DNA from: Escherichia coli
Lineage (GTDB): Bacteria; Pseudomonadota; Gammaproteobacteria; Enterobacterales; Enterobacteriaceae
DNA length: 64,000 nucleotides
Direction: 5' to 3'
NCBI RefSeq assembly: GCF_011881725.1
Contig: NZ_JAATUR010000014.1
Span: 1-64,000, forward strand
The position numbers were made by a program, and so were the translations under genes. This document shows, one piece after another, positions 1 through 10,463 of the stretch (the first letter of the stretch is position 1; the number at the start of each line of letters is the position of its first letter). The notes beneath the pieces were generated by a model that was not told the DNA's origin, did no database searches, and worked only from the letters and a program-made list of their open reading frames with translations.

Positions 1-20
1 ACCAGCGCCTGATGCGACGT

Positions 21-1457
21 TTACACCCGTCCGTAGCGATCCGCGAAGCGCACCACATCATCCTCTTCGAGATAAGAGCCGGAGCGCACTTCAATTAAAT
101 CGAGCGGAATTTTCCCCGGGTTTTCCAGGCAGTGCGTCGCCCCCAGCGGAATATAAATGGACTCGTTTTCACCAAGCAGTTTGATATCACCGTCAATGGT
201 GACTTTTGCCGTTCCCGCGACCACTACCCAGTGTTCCGCGCGGTGATGGTGCATCTGTACCGACAAGCCTTCGCCCGGTTTCACGGTGATGCGTTTCACC
301 TGGTAGCGGTCGCCTGCGTCGATAGAGTCATATTTGCCCCACGGACGATACACTTCGCGATGCACCCGATGCTCATGGCGACCATCGGCTTTGATCTGCT
401 CGACCACTTTTTTCACATCCTGCACCGCGTTACGGTCAGCAATCAGCACCGCATCTTTGGTCTGCACTACCACCAAATCTTTCACCCCGACGGTGGTGAC
501 CAGGCCAGATTCGGCGTACACATAGCTGTTTTCGGTTTTGTGATTAATCACATCGCCGTGGCAAACATTGCCCTCGGCGGTGTGGGCGCTGATCTCCCAT
601 AAAGAGGACCAGGAACCGACATCGCTCCAGCCCGCATCCATCGGCACCACAACGGCATCTGCCGTACGTTCCATGACCGCGTAATCCACCGACTCTTCTG
701 GGCAGGCGAGAAACGCTTCTTCATCCACGCGAATAAAATCGAGATCCGGATCAATGGCGCTCATCGCTTTTTCGCAGGCATCGAGGATATCCGGGCGATA
801 TTTTTTCAGTTCTTCGAGATAGCGTCCGGCGCGGAACAGGAACATACCGCTGTTCCAGTAATATTCGCCGCTTGCCACATAGGCCTGGGCGGTTTCCAGA
901 TTCGGTTTTTCGACAAACTGCGCCACTTCAAAGGCCACCGTATCCTGCTCGCCCGCAGATACTTCACCGCGACGAATATAGCCATAACCAGTTTCAGGTA
1001 GATCCGGCACAATGCCGAAAGTCACCAGCTTGCCCGCTTCGGCATATGGCATGGCGTTACGCACGGCGGCACGGAACGCGTCTTCATCGGCAATCACATG
1101 ATCCGCCGCCAGCACCAGCATTAACGGGTCGCTCTCCGGGCTATGACGTTTTGCCGCCAGCGCCGCCAGCGCAATGGCAGGTGCAGTGTTACGCCCTGCA
1201 GGTTCGAGAATAATGTTCTCGGTGAGTTTGCTCAGTTGGCGCAGCTGTTCCGCGACAATAAAGCGGTGCTGCTCATTGCAAATCACCACCGGGCTTTCGC
1301 ACTCTACGCCTTTCAGGCGGCAGATGGTGGTTTGCAGCATGGTGAGATCGCCTTTCAGGCATAAAAACTGCTTGGGGTAAAGTACGCGGGAAAGCGGCCA
1401 TAAGCGGCTACCGGAGCCACCTGCCATCACAACTGGATAGAGTTTCGACTGCGCCAT
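21..1457 (-). CDS. manC: Mannose-1-phosphate guanylyltransferase ManC (CpsB)
   Basis: Makes GDP-mannose from mannose-1-phosphate and GTP in the cytoplasm; GDP-mannose is the precursor of GDP-fucose for colanic acid. The 478-residue protein has the full family length. Near the N-terminus it shows the nucleotidyltransferase signature [12 protein letters not shown] followed by PKQF, then [12 protein letters not shown] and FVEKP. The C-terminal cupin-type domain has PWGKYDSID and [10 protein letters not shown], typical of the type II isomerase/guanylyltransferase family, although the E. coli enzyme is known mainly for the guanylyltransferase step. Its start lies 2 bases after the stop of wcaI in the same operon. 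The first 20 bases of the window, downstream of the stop, contain a REP-like CGCCTGATGCGACG. Confidence 0.97.
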   Translation of the reverse strand: MAQSKLYPVVMAGGSGSRLWPLSRVLYPKQFLCLKGDLTMLQTTICRLKGVECESPVVICNEQHRFIVAEQLRQLSKLTENIILEPAGRNTAPAIALAALAAKRHSPESDPLMLVLAADHVIADEDAFRAAVRNAMPYAEAGKLVTFGIVPDLPETGYGYIRRGEVSAGEQDTVAFEVAQFVEKPNLETAQAYVASGEYYWNSGMFLFRAGRYLEELKKYRPDILDACEKAMSAIDPDLDFIRVDEEAFLACPEESVDYAVMERTADAVVVPMDAGWSDVGSWSSLWEISAHTAEGNVCHGDVINHKTENSYVYAESGLVTTVGVKDLVVVQTKDAVLIADRNAVQDVKKVVEQIKADGRHEHRVHREVYRPWGKYDSIDAGDRYQVKRITVKPGEGLSVQMHHHRAEHWVVVAGTAKVTIDGDIKLLGENESIYIPLGATHCLENPGKIPLDLIEVRSGSYLEEDDVVRFADRYGRV

Positions 1458-1459
1458 AA

Positions 1460-2683
1460 TTATCCCCGAATATCATTTATAAATTGACGTAACACGTTCT
1501 CTTTATCGAGCGTGCGTTCGGCATATTCACGTGCCACCGTGTTGTGTTTGGGCAGCAGGAGCGCCTGACGAATCCCCGCCACCAGCGCCTCGACCGATTC
1601 CGGTTCTACGCAAACCGCAATGCCCGGAAAGGTTTCGCAAAGCTGCCCCAGTTCTGTGTGGGCTTCTGCGGTAATCACCGCGTTACCGCCTACCGCCAGA
1701 ATATTGGTCAGTTTCGACGGCAATACGGCATCTGCCGCGCCGCGTTTTTGCACCACCAGATGGCAATCGCCCATCTTCAGCAGTGCGGGTAAAGCGTCAT
1801 ACGATTGCAGCGGGAAAAATTGCATGTTGCGCAGTCCACGCTGCTGCGCCATTTTTTCCAGCCGCGCTTTGCCGCCGCCCTGCCCGACAATGGCAAAAAT
1901 CAGCGGTTCATCGCGCAGGAGATCGGCAGCTTCAATAACGTTTTCCAGCCCCTGCTTTTCACCAATATTGCCGGAGTAAAGAATGATTTTTTTGTTATCC
2001 GGCAGGCCAAGCTGGTTACGAAGGGCATCAACATCGGCATCTGCAATATGCTGAAAACGGGCAATTTCCGACCAGTTGGGGAAGAAGATGACGTTTTCCG
2101 CCGCCACGCCTTTTTCGATGGCTTTATTCATCATCGAGCGCGAAATCGTGGAGACGTTATCGACGTTATGCAGTCCGCTACGTTCGAACGCCGTTGCCAG
2201 CTGTGCAACTTTGCCGCCTTTGCCTTTTCCGGCAAGGCCCAGCCCCAGCATGGCGTCCACTTCGTAATCCTGAATATGCAGCACGGTACGCGCACCAGAG
2301 AGTTTCGCCAGCAGGCGCATTCCCGGCGTGCAAAACAGCGTTGGCACCACGCCGATAATGCGATCCGGCTTCCAGCGACGTTGCGCCATCAGAGGAAAGA
2401 AACTGCTGACGGCAAAACTGCCGAGATGTAACAGGCGTTTCAGGGTGCTCGGCTGTTTTGGCACGTACAGCGGGCAGCGCCACACCGTGGCGGCCCCCTC
2501 TTCTCGTTTGTAGCGCCAGGCGGAATAGTTCTCGCCCACCTGCCACTGCGGGTAGTAAGGCGGTGCGGTAATGACCCGCACCTCATGACCTTGTGCCGCC
2601 AGCCATTCCACCATCTCGCCGGTGTATTTGCCGATGCCGGTTAACTCCGGCGAGTAGTTAATGCCGTAGACCAGTATTTTCAT
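1460..2683 (-). CDS. wcaI: Colanic acid glycosyltransferase WcaI
   Basis: A 407-residue GT4-type (GT-B fold) glycosyltransferase of the colanic acid operon, thought to add a sugar to the growing lipid-linked repeat unit at the cytoplasmic face. The N-terminus [21 protein letters not shown] is the usual donor/acceptor loop of the family. The C-terminal half has the [18 protein letters not shown] segment and [13 protein letters not shown], the nucleotide-sugar binding part. The start overlaps the last four bases of gmm, which suggests translational coupling. The exact donor and acceptor cannot be read from the sequence; published work assigns WcaI to the second sugar, which I have not verified here. 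Confidence 0.93.
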   Translation of the reverse strand: MKILVYGINYSPELTGIGKYTGEMVEWLAAQGHEVRVITAPPYYPQWQVGENYSAWRYKREEGAATVWRCPLYVPKQPSTLKRLLHLGSFAVSSFFPLMAQRRWKPDRIIGVVPTLFCTPGMRLLAKLSGARTVLHIQDYEVDAMLGLGLAGKGKGGKVAQLATAFERSGLHNVDNVSTISRSMMNKAIEKGVAAENVIFFPNWSEIARFQHIADADVDALRNQLGLPDNKKIILYSGNIGEKQGLENVIEAADLLRDEPLIFAIVGQGGGKARLEKMAQQRGLRNMQFFPLQSYDALPALLKMGDCHLVVQKRGAADAVLPSKLTNILAVGGNAVITAEAHTELGQLCETFPGIAVCVEPESVEALVAGIRQALLLPKHNTVAREYAERTLDKENVLRQFINDIRG

Positions 2684-3162
2684 AATCCGGGTACTCCGGC
2701 ACGCTTCTCAGCGAGAAAATAGGCGCGGCTGTTAGCGTGAACATTGTCACTGGCGAGCAGTGCATCCGGCGTCAGCCAGCGGTAATCGTCATGCTGCTCA
2801 TCCGGCAGTAACAGCTCTTCTTCCGATACTCTGAAGCGAAAACCGAGCACCACATAGTGAGTGGTGAAATCCGTGCCGGAGAAGTTATCGTCATAAAAGT
2901 GCTGCCAGACACCGTAAAACTGGCCTGCTGTTATCGGCAAACGCAGCCCCAGTTCCGCCATCGTCAGCCGCTCAAATGCGGCTTCCAGCGTTTCGTCTTT
3001 CTGCACGCGCCCTCCCGGCACAAACCAGTAACCCTGCGCCGGGCGGTTGGTTCTTTTGCCAAGCAGAAACTCGCCGCGACTGTTCTCGACAATAAAGTCG
3101 AGAGAGACAAGCGGTGTGGAGCGCACTACCGTGGCAAAGTCTTCCTGACGTAAAAACATCAT
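2680..3162 (-). CDS. gmm: GDP-mannose mannosyl hydrolase Gmm (NudD, WcaH)
   Basis: Nudix-family enzyme that hydrolyses GDP-mannose (and GDP-glucose) to GDP and the free sugar, probably balancing the GDP-sugar pool for colanic acid. The 160-residue protein is full length. The Nudix box is the modified form typical of this enzyme ([21 protein letters not shown], residues about 50-70), where the normal REUXEE core is altered; this explains cleavage at the sugar C-O bond rather than a phosphoanhydride. Its stop overlaps the start of wcaI and its start overlaps the fcl stop by one base, so the three genes are tightly coupled. Confidence 0.96.
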   Translation of the reverse strand: MMFLRQEDFATVVRSTPLVSLDFIVENSRGEFLLGKRTNRPAQGYWFVPGGRVQKDETLEAAFERLTMAELGLRLPITAGQFYGVWQHFYDDNFSGTDFTTHYVVLGFRFRVSEEELLLPDEQHDDYRWLTPDALLASDNVHANSRAYFLAEKRAGVPGL

Positions 3163-4127
3163 TACCCCCGAAAGCGGTCTTGATTCTCAAGGAACCACTG
3201 GTAAGTGCTGGCAAGCCCCGCTTCCAGTGAGATTTCGTGATACCAGCCAAGCTGATGCAGGCGCGTCACATCCAGCAGTTTGCGCGGCGTGCCATCCGGT
3301 TTGCTGGCATCAAAAACCACTCGGCCTTTGTAACCCACCACTTTGGCGATGGTTTGCGCCAGTTCGCGGATGGTGCAGTCAACGCCCGTGCCGACGTTAA
3401 TGTGCGACAGCATCGGCTGGGTGTTCTCCAGCCAGACTTCATGCGCCAGCTCCATGACATGAATGCTCGCCGCCGCCATATCATCGACGTGCAGGAATTC
3501 ACGCATCGGTGTACCGCTGCCCCATACCACCACGTCCGGTGCATTCTGTGCCGTCGCCTCGTGGAAGCGACGCAGCAATGCAGGGATCACATGCGAATTA
3601 CTCGGGTGGAAGTTGTCATGCGGGCCATACAGGTTGGTCGGCATGACTGAGCGGTAATCGCGTCCGTACTGGCGGTTGTATGATTCGCACAGTTTGATCC
3701 CGGCGATTTTGGCAATGGCGTAAGGCTCGTTGGTCGGCTCCAGCGTACCCTGCAATAACTCGCTTTCTGCCATCGGCTGTTTTGCCAGTTTCGGGTAGAT
3801 ACAGGACGATCCGAGAAACAGCAGTTTGTTCACGTCGTTCTGATGCGCGGCGTGAATGATGTTGCTCTCAATCATCATGTTCTGATAGATGAAATCCGCC
3901 GGATACGTGTTGTTGGCAACAATGCCGCCCACTTTCGCCGCCGCCAGATAGACCTGGTCAATACGTTCGCTGGCAAAGAAATCATGCACGGCGCGGCTGT
4001 CCAGCAGGTTCAGCTCGTCGCGGGTGCGTAATACCAGTTCCACATCACCGCGCTGTTCGAGCTGTCGCTTGATGGCGGAACCGACCATCCCGCGATGGCC
4101 AGCGATAAAAATTCGTTGTTTACTCAT
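3162..4127 (-). CDS. fcl: GDP-L-fucose synthase Fcl (WcaG)
   Basis: NADPH-dependent epimerase/reductase that turns GDP-4-keto-6-deoxy-mannose into GDP-L-fucose, the second step after Gmd. The 321-residue protein is a short-chain dehydrogenase/reductase of the extended type. It has the N-terminal dinucleotide loop [10 protein letters not shown] and the catalytic YAIAK (Tyr-x-x-x-Lys) near residue 136, with SSCIYP upstream supplying the catalytic Ser/Cys region. It begins 2 bases after the gmd stop. GDP-fucose from this step feeds the Wca glycosyltransferases encoded next to it. Confidence 0.97.
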   Translation of the reverse strand: MSKQRIFIAGHRGMVGSAIKRQLEQRGDVELVLRTRDELNLLDSRAVHDFFASERIDQVYLAAAKVGGIVANNTYPADFIYQNMMIESNIIHAAHQNDVNKLLFLGSSCIYPKLAKQPMAESELLQGTLEPTNEPYAIAKIAGIKLCESYNRQYGRDYRSVMPTNLYGPHDNFHPSNSHVIPALLRRFHEATAQNAPDVVVWGSGTPMREFLHVDDMAAASIHVMELAHEVWLENTQPMLSHINVGTGVDCTIRELAQTIAKVVGYKGRVVFDASKPDGTPRKLLDVTRLHQLGWYHEISLEAGLASTYQWFLENQDRFRG

Positions 4128-4129
4128 GC

Positions 4130-5251
4130 TTATGACTCCAGCGCGATCGCCACGTCGTAGCCGTGAGATTTCAGCAGAGAGTGTTTTTTCGCCGCCTCGA
4201 GGTCATTAGCCACCATTTCAGACACCATCTCTCTGAGGGTGATTTCCGGTTTCCAGCCCAGTTTTTCGTGCGCTTTAGTCGGGTCGCCGAGCAGCGTTTC
4301 AACTTCAGCCGGACGGAAGTAACGCGGGTCAACGGCGATAATCACATCCCCCGGTTTAACGCCCGGCGCGTCATGCCCGGTGACGGAAACCACAATGCCC
4401 TTCTCTTCAACGCCCGTGCCTTCAAAGCGCAGTTTGATGCCCAGCTGTGCTGCCGCCATTTCTACGAACTGACGCACGGAGTACTGAACGCCGGTAGCAA
4501 TAACGAAATCTTCTGGCTGTTCCTGTTGCAGCATCATCCACTGCATTTTTACGTAGTCTTTGGCATGGCCCCAGTCACGCAGGGAATCCATATTGCCGAG
4601 GTACAGGCACGACTCCAGCCCCTGGGCGATGTTGGCGATTGCGCGGGTTATTTTGCGGGTAACGAAGGTTTCGCCACGGCGCGGGGATTCATGGTTGAAG
4701 AGAATACCGTTGCAGGCGTACATGCCGTAGGATTCGCGGTAGTTAACGGTGATCCAGTAGGCGTACAGTTTGGCGACCGCATACGGAGATCGCGGGTAGA
4801 ACGGCGTGGTTTCTTTCTGCGGAATTTCCTGCACCAGACCATACAGTTCAGAGGTGGAAGCCTGATAGAAACGGGTTTTCTTTTCCAGACCGAGGAAGCG
4901 GATCGCCTCCAGCAGGCGCAGCGTACCCATCGCGTCGACGTCAGCGGTATATTCCGGTGACTCAAAAGAAACCGCAACGTGGCTCATTGCCCCCAGGTTG
5001 TACACTTCATCCGGCTGTACTTCACGCAAAATGCGCGTCAGGTTGGAGGTATCACTCAGGTCGCCATAATGCAGATGGAATTTCGGGTTGCAGGTGTGCG
5101 GATCCTGATAAATGTGATCCACGCGCTCGGTGTTGAATGACGATGCGCGACGCTTAATACCATGCACCTCGTAACCTTTTTCCAGCAGAAACTCTGCCAG
5201 GTAAGAACCGTCTTGTCCGGTTACACCGGTGATGAGAGCGACTTTTGACAT
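4130..5251 (-). CDS. gmd: GDP-mannose 4,6-dehydratase Gmd
   Basis: NADP-dependent enzyme that makes GDP-4-keto-6-deoxy-D-mannose, the first committed step to GDP-L-fucose. The 373-residue protein has the Rossmann motif [15 protein letters not shown] at the N-terminus, a TSELYG segment with the catalytic Thr and Glu, and YAVAK as the Tyr/Lys pair near residue 157. [17 protein letters not shown] is a signature of the family. It lies between wcaF and fcl on the same strand. The gap to wcaF is only 26 bases, so it is transcribed as part of the colanic acid operon. Confidence 0.98.
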
Positions 5252-5277
5252 GTCTTATTCCTCTGTATTTTTTGAAT

Positions 5278-5826
5278 TTATTCAGTTTCAACGCGTTCGC
5301 GTATCACCACTGCTGGATTCCCCCGGCAAACCACATTTGCCGGAAGCGATTTAAAAACACTGCTTCGCGCACCCACGACGGTGCCGTTACCGATCGTGAC
5401 GCCTGGGGCAACAAAGACATCGGTTGCCAGCCAGCATTTCTCGCCAATCACAATAGGCGTGGCGTTAATGGTGAAATGTTGACTTGCATGGTCGTGGCTC
5501 CCGGTGCATAAATAACTTTTTTGCGATATCACCGAATGTGCGCCAATGGTTATTTCACCGAGGGTATATAAATTGACGTCATCGCCGACCCACGCGTAAT
5601 CACCTAAGGTTAATTTCCACGGATAGGTAATTTTTACTGACGGACGAATAACTACGTTTTTTCCTATTTTTGCGCCGAATAAACGTAATAAAAATGCCCG
5701 CCAGCGATACAATACTTGTGGCGACCAGGCAAATATTGTTGCCTGTACTGCCCACCATAATTGCACTTTAATAGCGTTGCCGCCCCGGAACCCTTTCGGC
5801 ACCGAGAAACCGCTTAAATCTTGCAT
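5278..5826 (-). CDS. wcaF: Colanic acid acetyltransferase WcaF
   Basis: A 182-residue member of the left-handed beta-helix (hexapeptide repeat) acetyltransferases, expected to transfer acetyl from acetyl-CoA to a fucose of the colanic acid repeat unit. Hexapeptide-type repeats are visible from about residue 60 on, such as IGKNVVIRPSV, IGAHSVISQKSY and IGNGTVVGARS. The probable catalytic His sits in SHDHASQHF. It is one of two acetyltransferases of this fold in the operon (the other is wcaB). The short N-terminal region LSGFSVPKGFRGGN is typical of WcaF and related NodL-like enzymes. Confidence 0.93.
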   Translation of the reverse strand: MQDLSGFSVPKGFRGGNAIKVQLWWAVQATIFAWSPQVLYRWRAFLLRLFGAKIGKNVVIRPSVKITYPWKLTLGDYAWVGDDVNLYTLGEITIGAHSVISQKSYLCTGSHDHASQHFTINATPIVIGEKCWLATDVFVAPGVTIGNGTVVGARSSVFKSLPANVVCRGNPAVVIRERVETE

Positions 5827-5841
5827 CGTTTTCCCTTATAT

Positions 5842-6588
5842 TCAGCTTTTGTTATATAAGGCTTTCGTCTTTGAGGTAGTACGTTGGCGTAAATGCCAGG
5901 ATAATTCTGCCCAGAAGCCAGGCACATGTAATATCTGCCGTTGGACTTTTTTGGCGTCAGCACACAATTCCATATTATTGGTGGTTGATACCCCACCCAT
6001 TGAAAATTCAGACACCAGGCCATTGAGTTTTTTAAATGCATAACCGGCTTTATACATTTTAGCCGCCAGCGCGTAATCGGAAGAAACTTTATATTCCAGG
6101 TCATAACGCCATTTTTTCAAGCCGGACACCGGGAAAAATATCGCCTGATGACTGGCGGGCAGACTGTGGTAAATATACCAGCCAGGTTTGGCGCTACGTT
6201 TAATTTTATGCCCGTCGCCAAAATCCAGCAGCGCATCGCCGGTGATCATCACGTTATCTTTTTGCATTTTTAACTTACGGACAAAATTTGCGGCATCCTG
6301 ATGAAAAATATCGCCCGAGTTGAGAAACAACGCGAACTTGCCTTGTGCCATCGCAATGCCTTTGTTCATGGCGTCGTAGATACCGTTATCTGGCTCGCTG
6401 ACAAAGCGTAGGTTATAGATACCATTGAGATTTTCCAGATACTCACGGGTGCCGTCATTGGAGCCGCCATCGACAACAATCCATTCGAAGCTGATATCGT
6501 CCGCCTGCGCCAGATGCGCCAGCGAGGCATGTGTTTTGACTATCCCTTCGAGGTTACGAAACGCGACAGTGATTATGCTAAGCAACAT
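5842..6588 (-). CDS. wcaE: Colanic acid glycosyltransferase WcaE
   Basis: A 248-residue GT2 family (GT-A fold) glycosyltransferase. [12 protein letters not shown] at the N-terminus, [16 protein letters not shown] with the first Asp, and LNSGDIFH, which takes the place of the DXD motif, are all characteristic. It would add one sugar to the undecaprenyl-linked colanic acid intermediate; the sugar cannot be deduced here. The start lies 10 bases after the wcaD stop. The AT content is higher in this gene and in wcaD than in the GDP-sugar genes, as is common for polysaccharide assembly genes. Confidence 0.92.
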   Translation of the reverse strand: MLLSIITVAFRNLEGIVKTHASLAHLAQADDISFEWIVVDGGSNDGTREYLENLNGIYNLRFVSEPDNGIYDAMNKGIAMAQGKFALFLNSGDIFHQDAANFVRKLKMQKDNVMITGDALLDFGDGHKIKRSAKPGWYIYHSLPASHQAIFFPVSGLKKWRYDLEYKVSSDYALAAKMYKAGYAFKKLNGLVSEFSMGGVSTTNNMELCADAKKVQRQILHVPGFWAELSWHLRQRTTSKTKALYNKS

Positions 6589-6598
6589 GTTCTTATTA

Positions 6599-7816
6599 TT
6601 ACCTCGTAATATTTAACGCTTTTCGCAAAATAAACGGACAGACGATTAAAAATGCATATTCCGGGCTAAATATCGAACCGGTAAAAAACAGCGATACCGG
6701 AGTAAAAAGATATAATTGCACGCGAAAATTGCGGTTATCACCAAAAGCGTTGATCATCATTTTTATCACTTTCCCCATGTACCACAGCGATAAAAACACC
6801 GCGAACCAGGAAAAATAAATAATCAGCAGATACAAACCATTGTCTATGGTTTTTCCGACATCCGCACCGTTAAATATTCCGAATGATGCGACATATTCAT
6901 AAAGTGAGCCAAATCTGACTACACCGTCAATATGGGTCAAAGAATAACCGACCATCACCAGCGGACCGACAATACGATAATACGATGACGATCCTTCCGT
7001 ACCTAAATCGCCCAGACGGGTGGAAATATAAGGAAATGCGATTACCACACCAACCAGGAATACAGCCAGAGAAATCAATGCTAACGGTAACTTTTTCTTA
7101 ATCGCCTCTTTATTCAGATATTGAAATGCCCACTCCAGCAAATAAAACAGGATAAAGGTCATAACCCCTGAAAACGATCCGGATAATATTATCCCTGCGA
7201 GAATCATAGCATCTGTTTTAGGCGTTTTGATACCAAACTGTTTGATGCTGAGCCAAATTGAGATTAATGCCAGAGCGAAAAATGCCGGTTCGAAATAAAG
7301 TGCTGTCGTGCGCTTGCCGCCGAATTTAATGAAATTCAGCACATAGCTGTTGCTGTAAATCAGATATTTCGAAATCGACTCCATAATACTGCTGCCACCG
7401 GTGAGGATAATTTGTGCCATCTCCACCGCCGCCAGCGCCACCACCAGCCCGACCACCAGATAAAAGAAACGTAATATCTTGCGATGGTTGTGTGGCGAAA
7501 TTGTTTTAAAACGAATACTCCACACCATGCCAATAATGATCACAATATAGACAAACAGCATAGTTGAAGTGACGTATTTACTGGCATCCAGCGACTGACC
7601 AAACAGATAGTTAAACGCCGTGAGTCCCGCGCCAATCCCTAAGGCAATCATCAATTTTTTAACGCTGATGCGTTCTAAAAACAGCAGTAACAAGACAGGT
7701 AAAAAAGTGACGATGGTGATGGGGAAACTTTCGCCAAGCTGGGCGATTTTGACGTTAACCAGCAGATAAATCAGCGGCAGCAACAGGTAGCTACAGATTC
7801 TGATAGAAGTTGACAT
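6599..7816 (-). CDS. wcaD: Putative colanic acid polymerase WcaD
   Basis: A hydrophobic 405-residue inner membrane protein with about ten predicted membrane spans, the expected topology for a Wzy-like polymerase that joins colanic acid repeat units on the periplasmic side. Spans are clear in [36 protein letters not shown] and [15 protein letters not shown] place the start at MSTSIRICS (7816), giving the K-12 length; an upstream in-frame ATG at 7888 would add 24 residues with no membrane character inside wcaC. With this start the gene overlaps the 3' end of wcaC by 26 bases. The function is inferred from position and topology. Confidence 0.9.
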   Translation of the reverse strand: MSTSIRICSYLLLPLIYLLVNVKIAQLGESFPITIVTFLPVLLLLFLERISVKKLMIALGIGAGLTAFNYLFGQSLDASKYVTSTMLFVYIVIIIGMVWSIRFKTISPHNHRKILRFFYLVVGLVVALAAVEMAQIILTGGSSIMESISKYLIYSNSYVLNFIKFGGKRTTALYFEPAFFALALISIWLSIKQFGIKTPKTDAMILAGIILSGSFSGVMTFILFYLLEWAFQYLNKEAIKKKLPLALISLAVFLVGVVIAFPYISTRLGDLGTEGSSSYYRIVGPLVMVGYSLTHIDGVVRFGSLYEYVASFGIFNGADVGKTIDNGLYLLIIYFSWFAVFLSLWYMGKVIKMMINAFGDNRNFRVQLYLFTPVSLFFTGSIFSPEYAFLIVCPFILRKALNITR

Positions 7817-9008
7817 ACTCCTCCAGCATCTGTTGTCCACTGTAGGCGGCGCGGCTGCGTTGGCTGAACTCAGCCAGCGTGGTACCAAATATCGCCTGCG
7901 CGATTTCCGGTTTGCTTAACTGCACCAGTTGCAGCACCTCTTCTTCGCTGACGGTTTTACCGCCGGATTTTTGCAACACTTCCCGCGCCGCATCGCTATG
8001 GGTGGCAATCACCGGCACGCCAATCGATAGCGCCTCACACAAAATCAGCGGGTAGTTATCGACGCGAGAACTGAATACCAGCGCATCCATCTGATTGAGC
8101 GCGCTCATCAGCTTACGTTTGTCGGTTTCAAAGCCGTGATTAACCACGTTGCCAGCGGTGAACGGCGAGAACTTACCAAAGGTATGCAGTTCGATTTTGT
8201 CGCCCAGCGCCATCATCTCACGCACCAGTTGCTGGTTAGTTTTGCCGTCGTAACGCAGGTCATGCGCCACCACCGCGATTTTCGGCTTACCCTGGGTTTC
8301 GCGCACCGGAGGCAGATCCGCCAGAATCGCTTCGGTTGCCATATCAATACCGTTATTGATAATCCGGCAACGCCCTGGACCGTACAGACTATTGAAAGCG
8401 TCAGCCACATGCTGGCTGGGGGAAATAAACTGACAGCCCAGTGCCAGCATCTCGCGGAATAACTGGCGTTTGCCCGCCACCAGCTGGTGTGCCCGATCAA
8501 TCTTCACCGGCGGATAGTTATTTAAGGTCGGGCATTTCTGGCAGCCTGTTTTCCAGCCTTCGCAACCGTCGGTAAAGGCGCAGCGTCCGGTAACGCTCCA
8601 GTGGTCGTGCAGCGTCCAGACCAGAGTGACGTCCGGTTTATGGTTTTTCACCTTTTCGCAAAAGCGCACCACGCTCTTAAGATTTAGCCAGTAGCTGTGC
8701 AGCACATGAAAATGCAGGACCACCGGACCCGGTGTACGAGTAATGGTGCGATATAACTCATTGAAATTGCCAAACAGATCGCGATTAAACAGACGAAACA
8801 GGACAATATTCGCCATTGCAGTCATCCGCGGCGTATGTTTGATGACCTGCGGATAGTTTTGATGGCTGACGCTCTCTTTGCCGCCTTTGCCGTAACCGTA
8901 GACAAAATGTGACGCTAGCCCCTGTTGCAGCGCACGCTGGTGGAGATCTAACGCCACACCTGCTGCCCCGCCTTCCGCCAGTCGCACATTAAATTGCAAA
9001 ATATTCAT
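7791..9008 (-). CDS. wcaC: Colanic acid glycosyltransferase WcaC
   Basis: A 405-residue GT4-type glycosyltransferase. The N-terminal MNILQFNVRLAEGGAAGVAL loop binds the acceptor, and the C-terminal FSSRVDNYPLILCEALSIGVPVIA is the E-X7-E type donor-binding motif of GT4 enzymes. It carries a cysteine-rich stretch CAFTDGCEGWKTGCQKC, seen in related WcaC-like proteins, whose role I cannot name. The stop lies inside the 5' end of wcaD and its start overlaps wcaB by four bases, so translation is coupled. It acts at the cytoplasmic side on the lipid-linked repeat unit. Confidence 0.92.
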   Translation of the reverse strand: MNILQFNVRLAEGGAAGVALDLHQRALQQGLASHFVYGYGKGGKESVSHQNYPQVIKHTPRMTAMANIVLFRLFNRDLFGNFNELYRTITRTPGPVVLHFHVLHSYWLNLKSVVRFCEKVKNHKPDVTLVWTLHDHWSVTGRCAFTDGCEGWKTGCQKCPTLNNYPPVKIDRAHQLVAGKRQLFREMLALGCQFISPSQHVADAFNSLYGPGRCRIINNGIDMATEAILADLPPVRETQGKPKIAVVAHDLRYDGKTNQQLVREMMALGDKIELHTFGKFSPFTAGNVVNHGFETDKRKLMSALNQMDALVFSSRVDNYPLILCEALSIGVPVIATHSDAAREVLQKSGGKTVSEEEVLQLVQLSKPEIAQAIFGTTLAEFSQRSRAAYSGQQMLEEYVNFYQNL

Positions 9009-9493
9009 TTAATTACCTTCACTCGCGCTTTTTCTCCCACCACCAGCGCGTTGTCCGGGACAGAGTCGAGCACCACGCTGCCCGCGCCCACGGTGACGTT
9101 GTTACCAAGCGTGATATCACCAAGAATAATGACGTTGGCACCGAGTTCGACGCCGTTGCCAATGTGTGGACATGCCATGTTATCGGCACCACGATTGCCG
9201 ATAGTGACGCCGTGGCGAATGGTAAAATCATCCCCCGCTACCACGTTTTTATTGATCACGACGGCGTAACCGTGATGGATAGTAAAGCGGCGGCCAATGG
9301 TCGCGGCAGCCTGGATTTCATAACCGAAAAAGCATTCGGTGATAATGCGATACAGCACCAGCAGCGGGGCCGCCCACAGATTGTTGAGGACGTTCTTTTT
9401 GCGCCACACCGAACAAAAATGAGCAACACGATAGGCAAGAACCATGCAGCACGGGCGTAAACTCCAGCTGTTGGCGCGCAGATCTTCCAGCAT
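9005..9493 (-). CDS. wcaB: Colanic acid acetyltransferase WcaB
   Basis: A 162-residue hexapeptide-repeat acetyltransferase, related to serine acetyltransferases, expected to O-acetylate a sugar of colanic acid. Repeats such as IGRRFTIHHGYAVVI, VVAGDDFTIRHGVTIGN, IGNGVELGANVIILG and GNNVTVGAGSVV build the left-handed beta helix in the C-terminal two thirds. RHGVTIGN carries the likely catalytic His. The gene sits between wcaA (2 bases away) and wcaC (four-base overlap), so it is part of the operon core. Confidence 0.93.
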   Translation of the reverse strand: MLEDLRANSWSLRPCCMVLAYRVAHFCSVWRKKNVLNNLWAAPLLVLYRIITECFFGYEIQAAATIGRRFTIHHGYAVVINKNVVAGDDFTIRHGVTIGNRGADNMACPHIGNGVELGANVIILGDITLGNNVTVGAGSVVLDSVPDNALVVGEKARVKVIK

Positions 9494-9495
9494 CT

Positions 9496-10335
9496 TTAGC
9501 GCCCCCGAATACCATCAGCCAGACGTTTGCCGTTACGCACCGACAGCAGCGTCAGCAAAGTGCGCCAGGTCATACGTTTATTGCGGATCTGGTAGAGGGT
9601 AAACAGCTGATATTTTTTGCTGGCGCGGTCGAATTTGTCTTTGTGCTTGCGGTAAAAGTGGAAGTATCCGGAGAATTTTTTCGGTGACGAGGTGATCTGC
9701 ATTTCACCGTGATTGATATGCAGGATCTGCGTCGCCTCTTCCACTTTCCACGGTTCGCCATACTCCACCACCATCCGCAGGAAGATGTCGTAATCCTGTG
9801 CCGCTTTTAGTTCGGTATCGAACAAACAATCTTTGAAACGCCATGCCCAGGTAAAGACCTGATTGCCAATGATATTGCGTTTGTAGAACAGGCGGCGTGA
9901 GTACGGCGATTTGGGATACAGTGGCAAACTTGCTGGTTGGGAATAGACTTCGCCCTGGCAAACGTAGTCGTTAGCGTACAAAAAGGCGTGTGTGACCAGT
10001 TGCTGTTTATGGGCGAGGAAGACGCTCAGACGGTTGGGTGTCCATTCATCATCATCATCGATCCCGGTGATGTATTCCCCTTGCGCCAGCATAATCGCCT
10101 GGTTACGTACCGCGCACGCCCCGCTGTTAATGTCGTTGTGAATGTAGGTAATACGCGGATCGTTGAGGGCAGTGACGTACTGTTGCAGTTGTTCCCAGGA
10201 GGTGGAGCAATCATCCACGATGATCATCTCCCAGTTGCTGTAGTCCTGGCGCAAAACCGATTTTATTGCCCGAATCGCCAGTTGTTGGCGGTTCCAGGTC
10301 GGCATATAGATTGAGATCAGCGGATTGTCTTTCAT
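9496..10335 (-). CDS. wcaA: Colanic acid glycosyltransferase WcaA
   Basis: A 279-residue GT2 family glycosyltransferase. It has the N-terminal PLISIYMPTWNRQQLAIRAI, the nucleotide-binding IIVDDCSTSWEQL and the metal-binding GIDDDDEW (DXD motif), all within the first 110 residues. It is the first glycosyltransferase gene after the export genes. A 128-base spacer with a REP element separates it from wzc, the largest gap within the operon; the REP could stabilise the wza-wzb-wzc part of the transcript. The donor sugar is not readable from the sequence. Confidence 0.92.
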   Translation of the reverse strand: MKDNPLISIYMPTWNRQQLAIRAIKSVLRQDYSNWEMIIVDDCSTSWEQLQQYVTALNDPRITYIHNDINSGACAVRNQAIMLAQGEYITGIDDDDEWTPNRLSVFLAHKQQLVTHAFLYANDYVCQGEVYSQPASLPLYPKSPYSRRLFYKRNIIGNQVFTWAWRFKDCLFDTELKAAQDYDIFLRMVVEYGEPWKVEEATQILHINHGEMQITSSPKKFSGYFHFYRKHKDKFDRASKKYQLFTLYQIRNKRMTWRTLLTLLSVRNGKRLADGIRGR

Positions 10336-10397
10336 AGGTTGTTCTCCCGGAGTGTCGAGATGTTCTGCCGGTTTATAAACTTGTTTACGGGTTCTGT

Positions 10398-10454
10398 TGC
10401 CGGATGCGGCGTGAGCGTAGGTCGGATAAGATGCGTCAGCATCGCATCCGACAG
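10398..10454. repeat. REP (palindromic unit) between wcaA and wzc
   Basis: GCCGGATGCGGCG followed by GTCGGATAAG and a second palindrome GATGCG-TCAG-CATCGCATC match the E. coli REP/BIME consensus. It is located inside an operon, between wzc and wcaA. REP elements at such positions can block 3'-5' decay of the upstream message, which would favour wza-wzb-wzc transcripts. Confidence 0.8.
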
Positions 10455-10463
10455 CGGATCTCG

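Noticed and set aside
1805..2431. Open frame of 208 codons on the plus strand opposite wcaI
   Set aside because: It is the antisense shadow of wcaI, which is a complete family member; the product has no recognisable motif and no ribosome site.
4163..4960. Open frame of 265 codons on the plus strand opposite gmd
   Set aside because: Shadow frame of the conserved gmd gene; composition (many F, R, H) is typical of antisense translations.
9937..10314. Open frame of 125 codons opposite wcaA
   Set aside because: Antisense of the GT2 core; no independent support.
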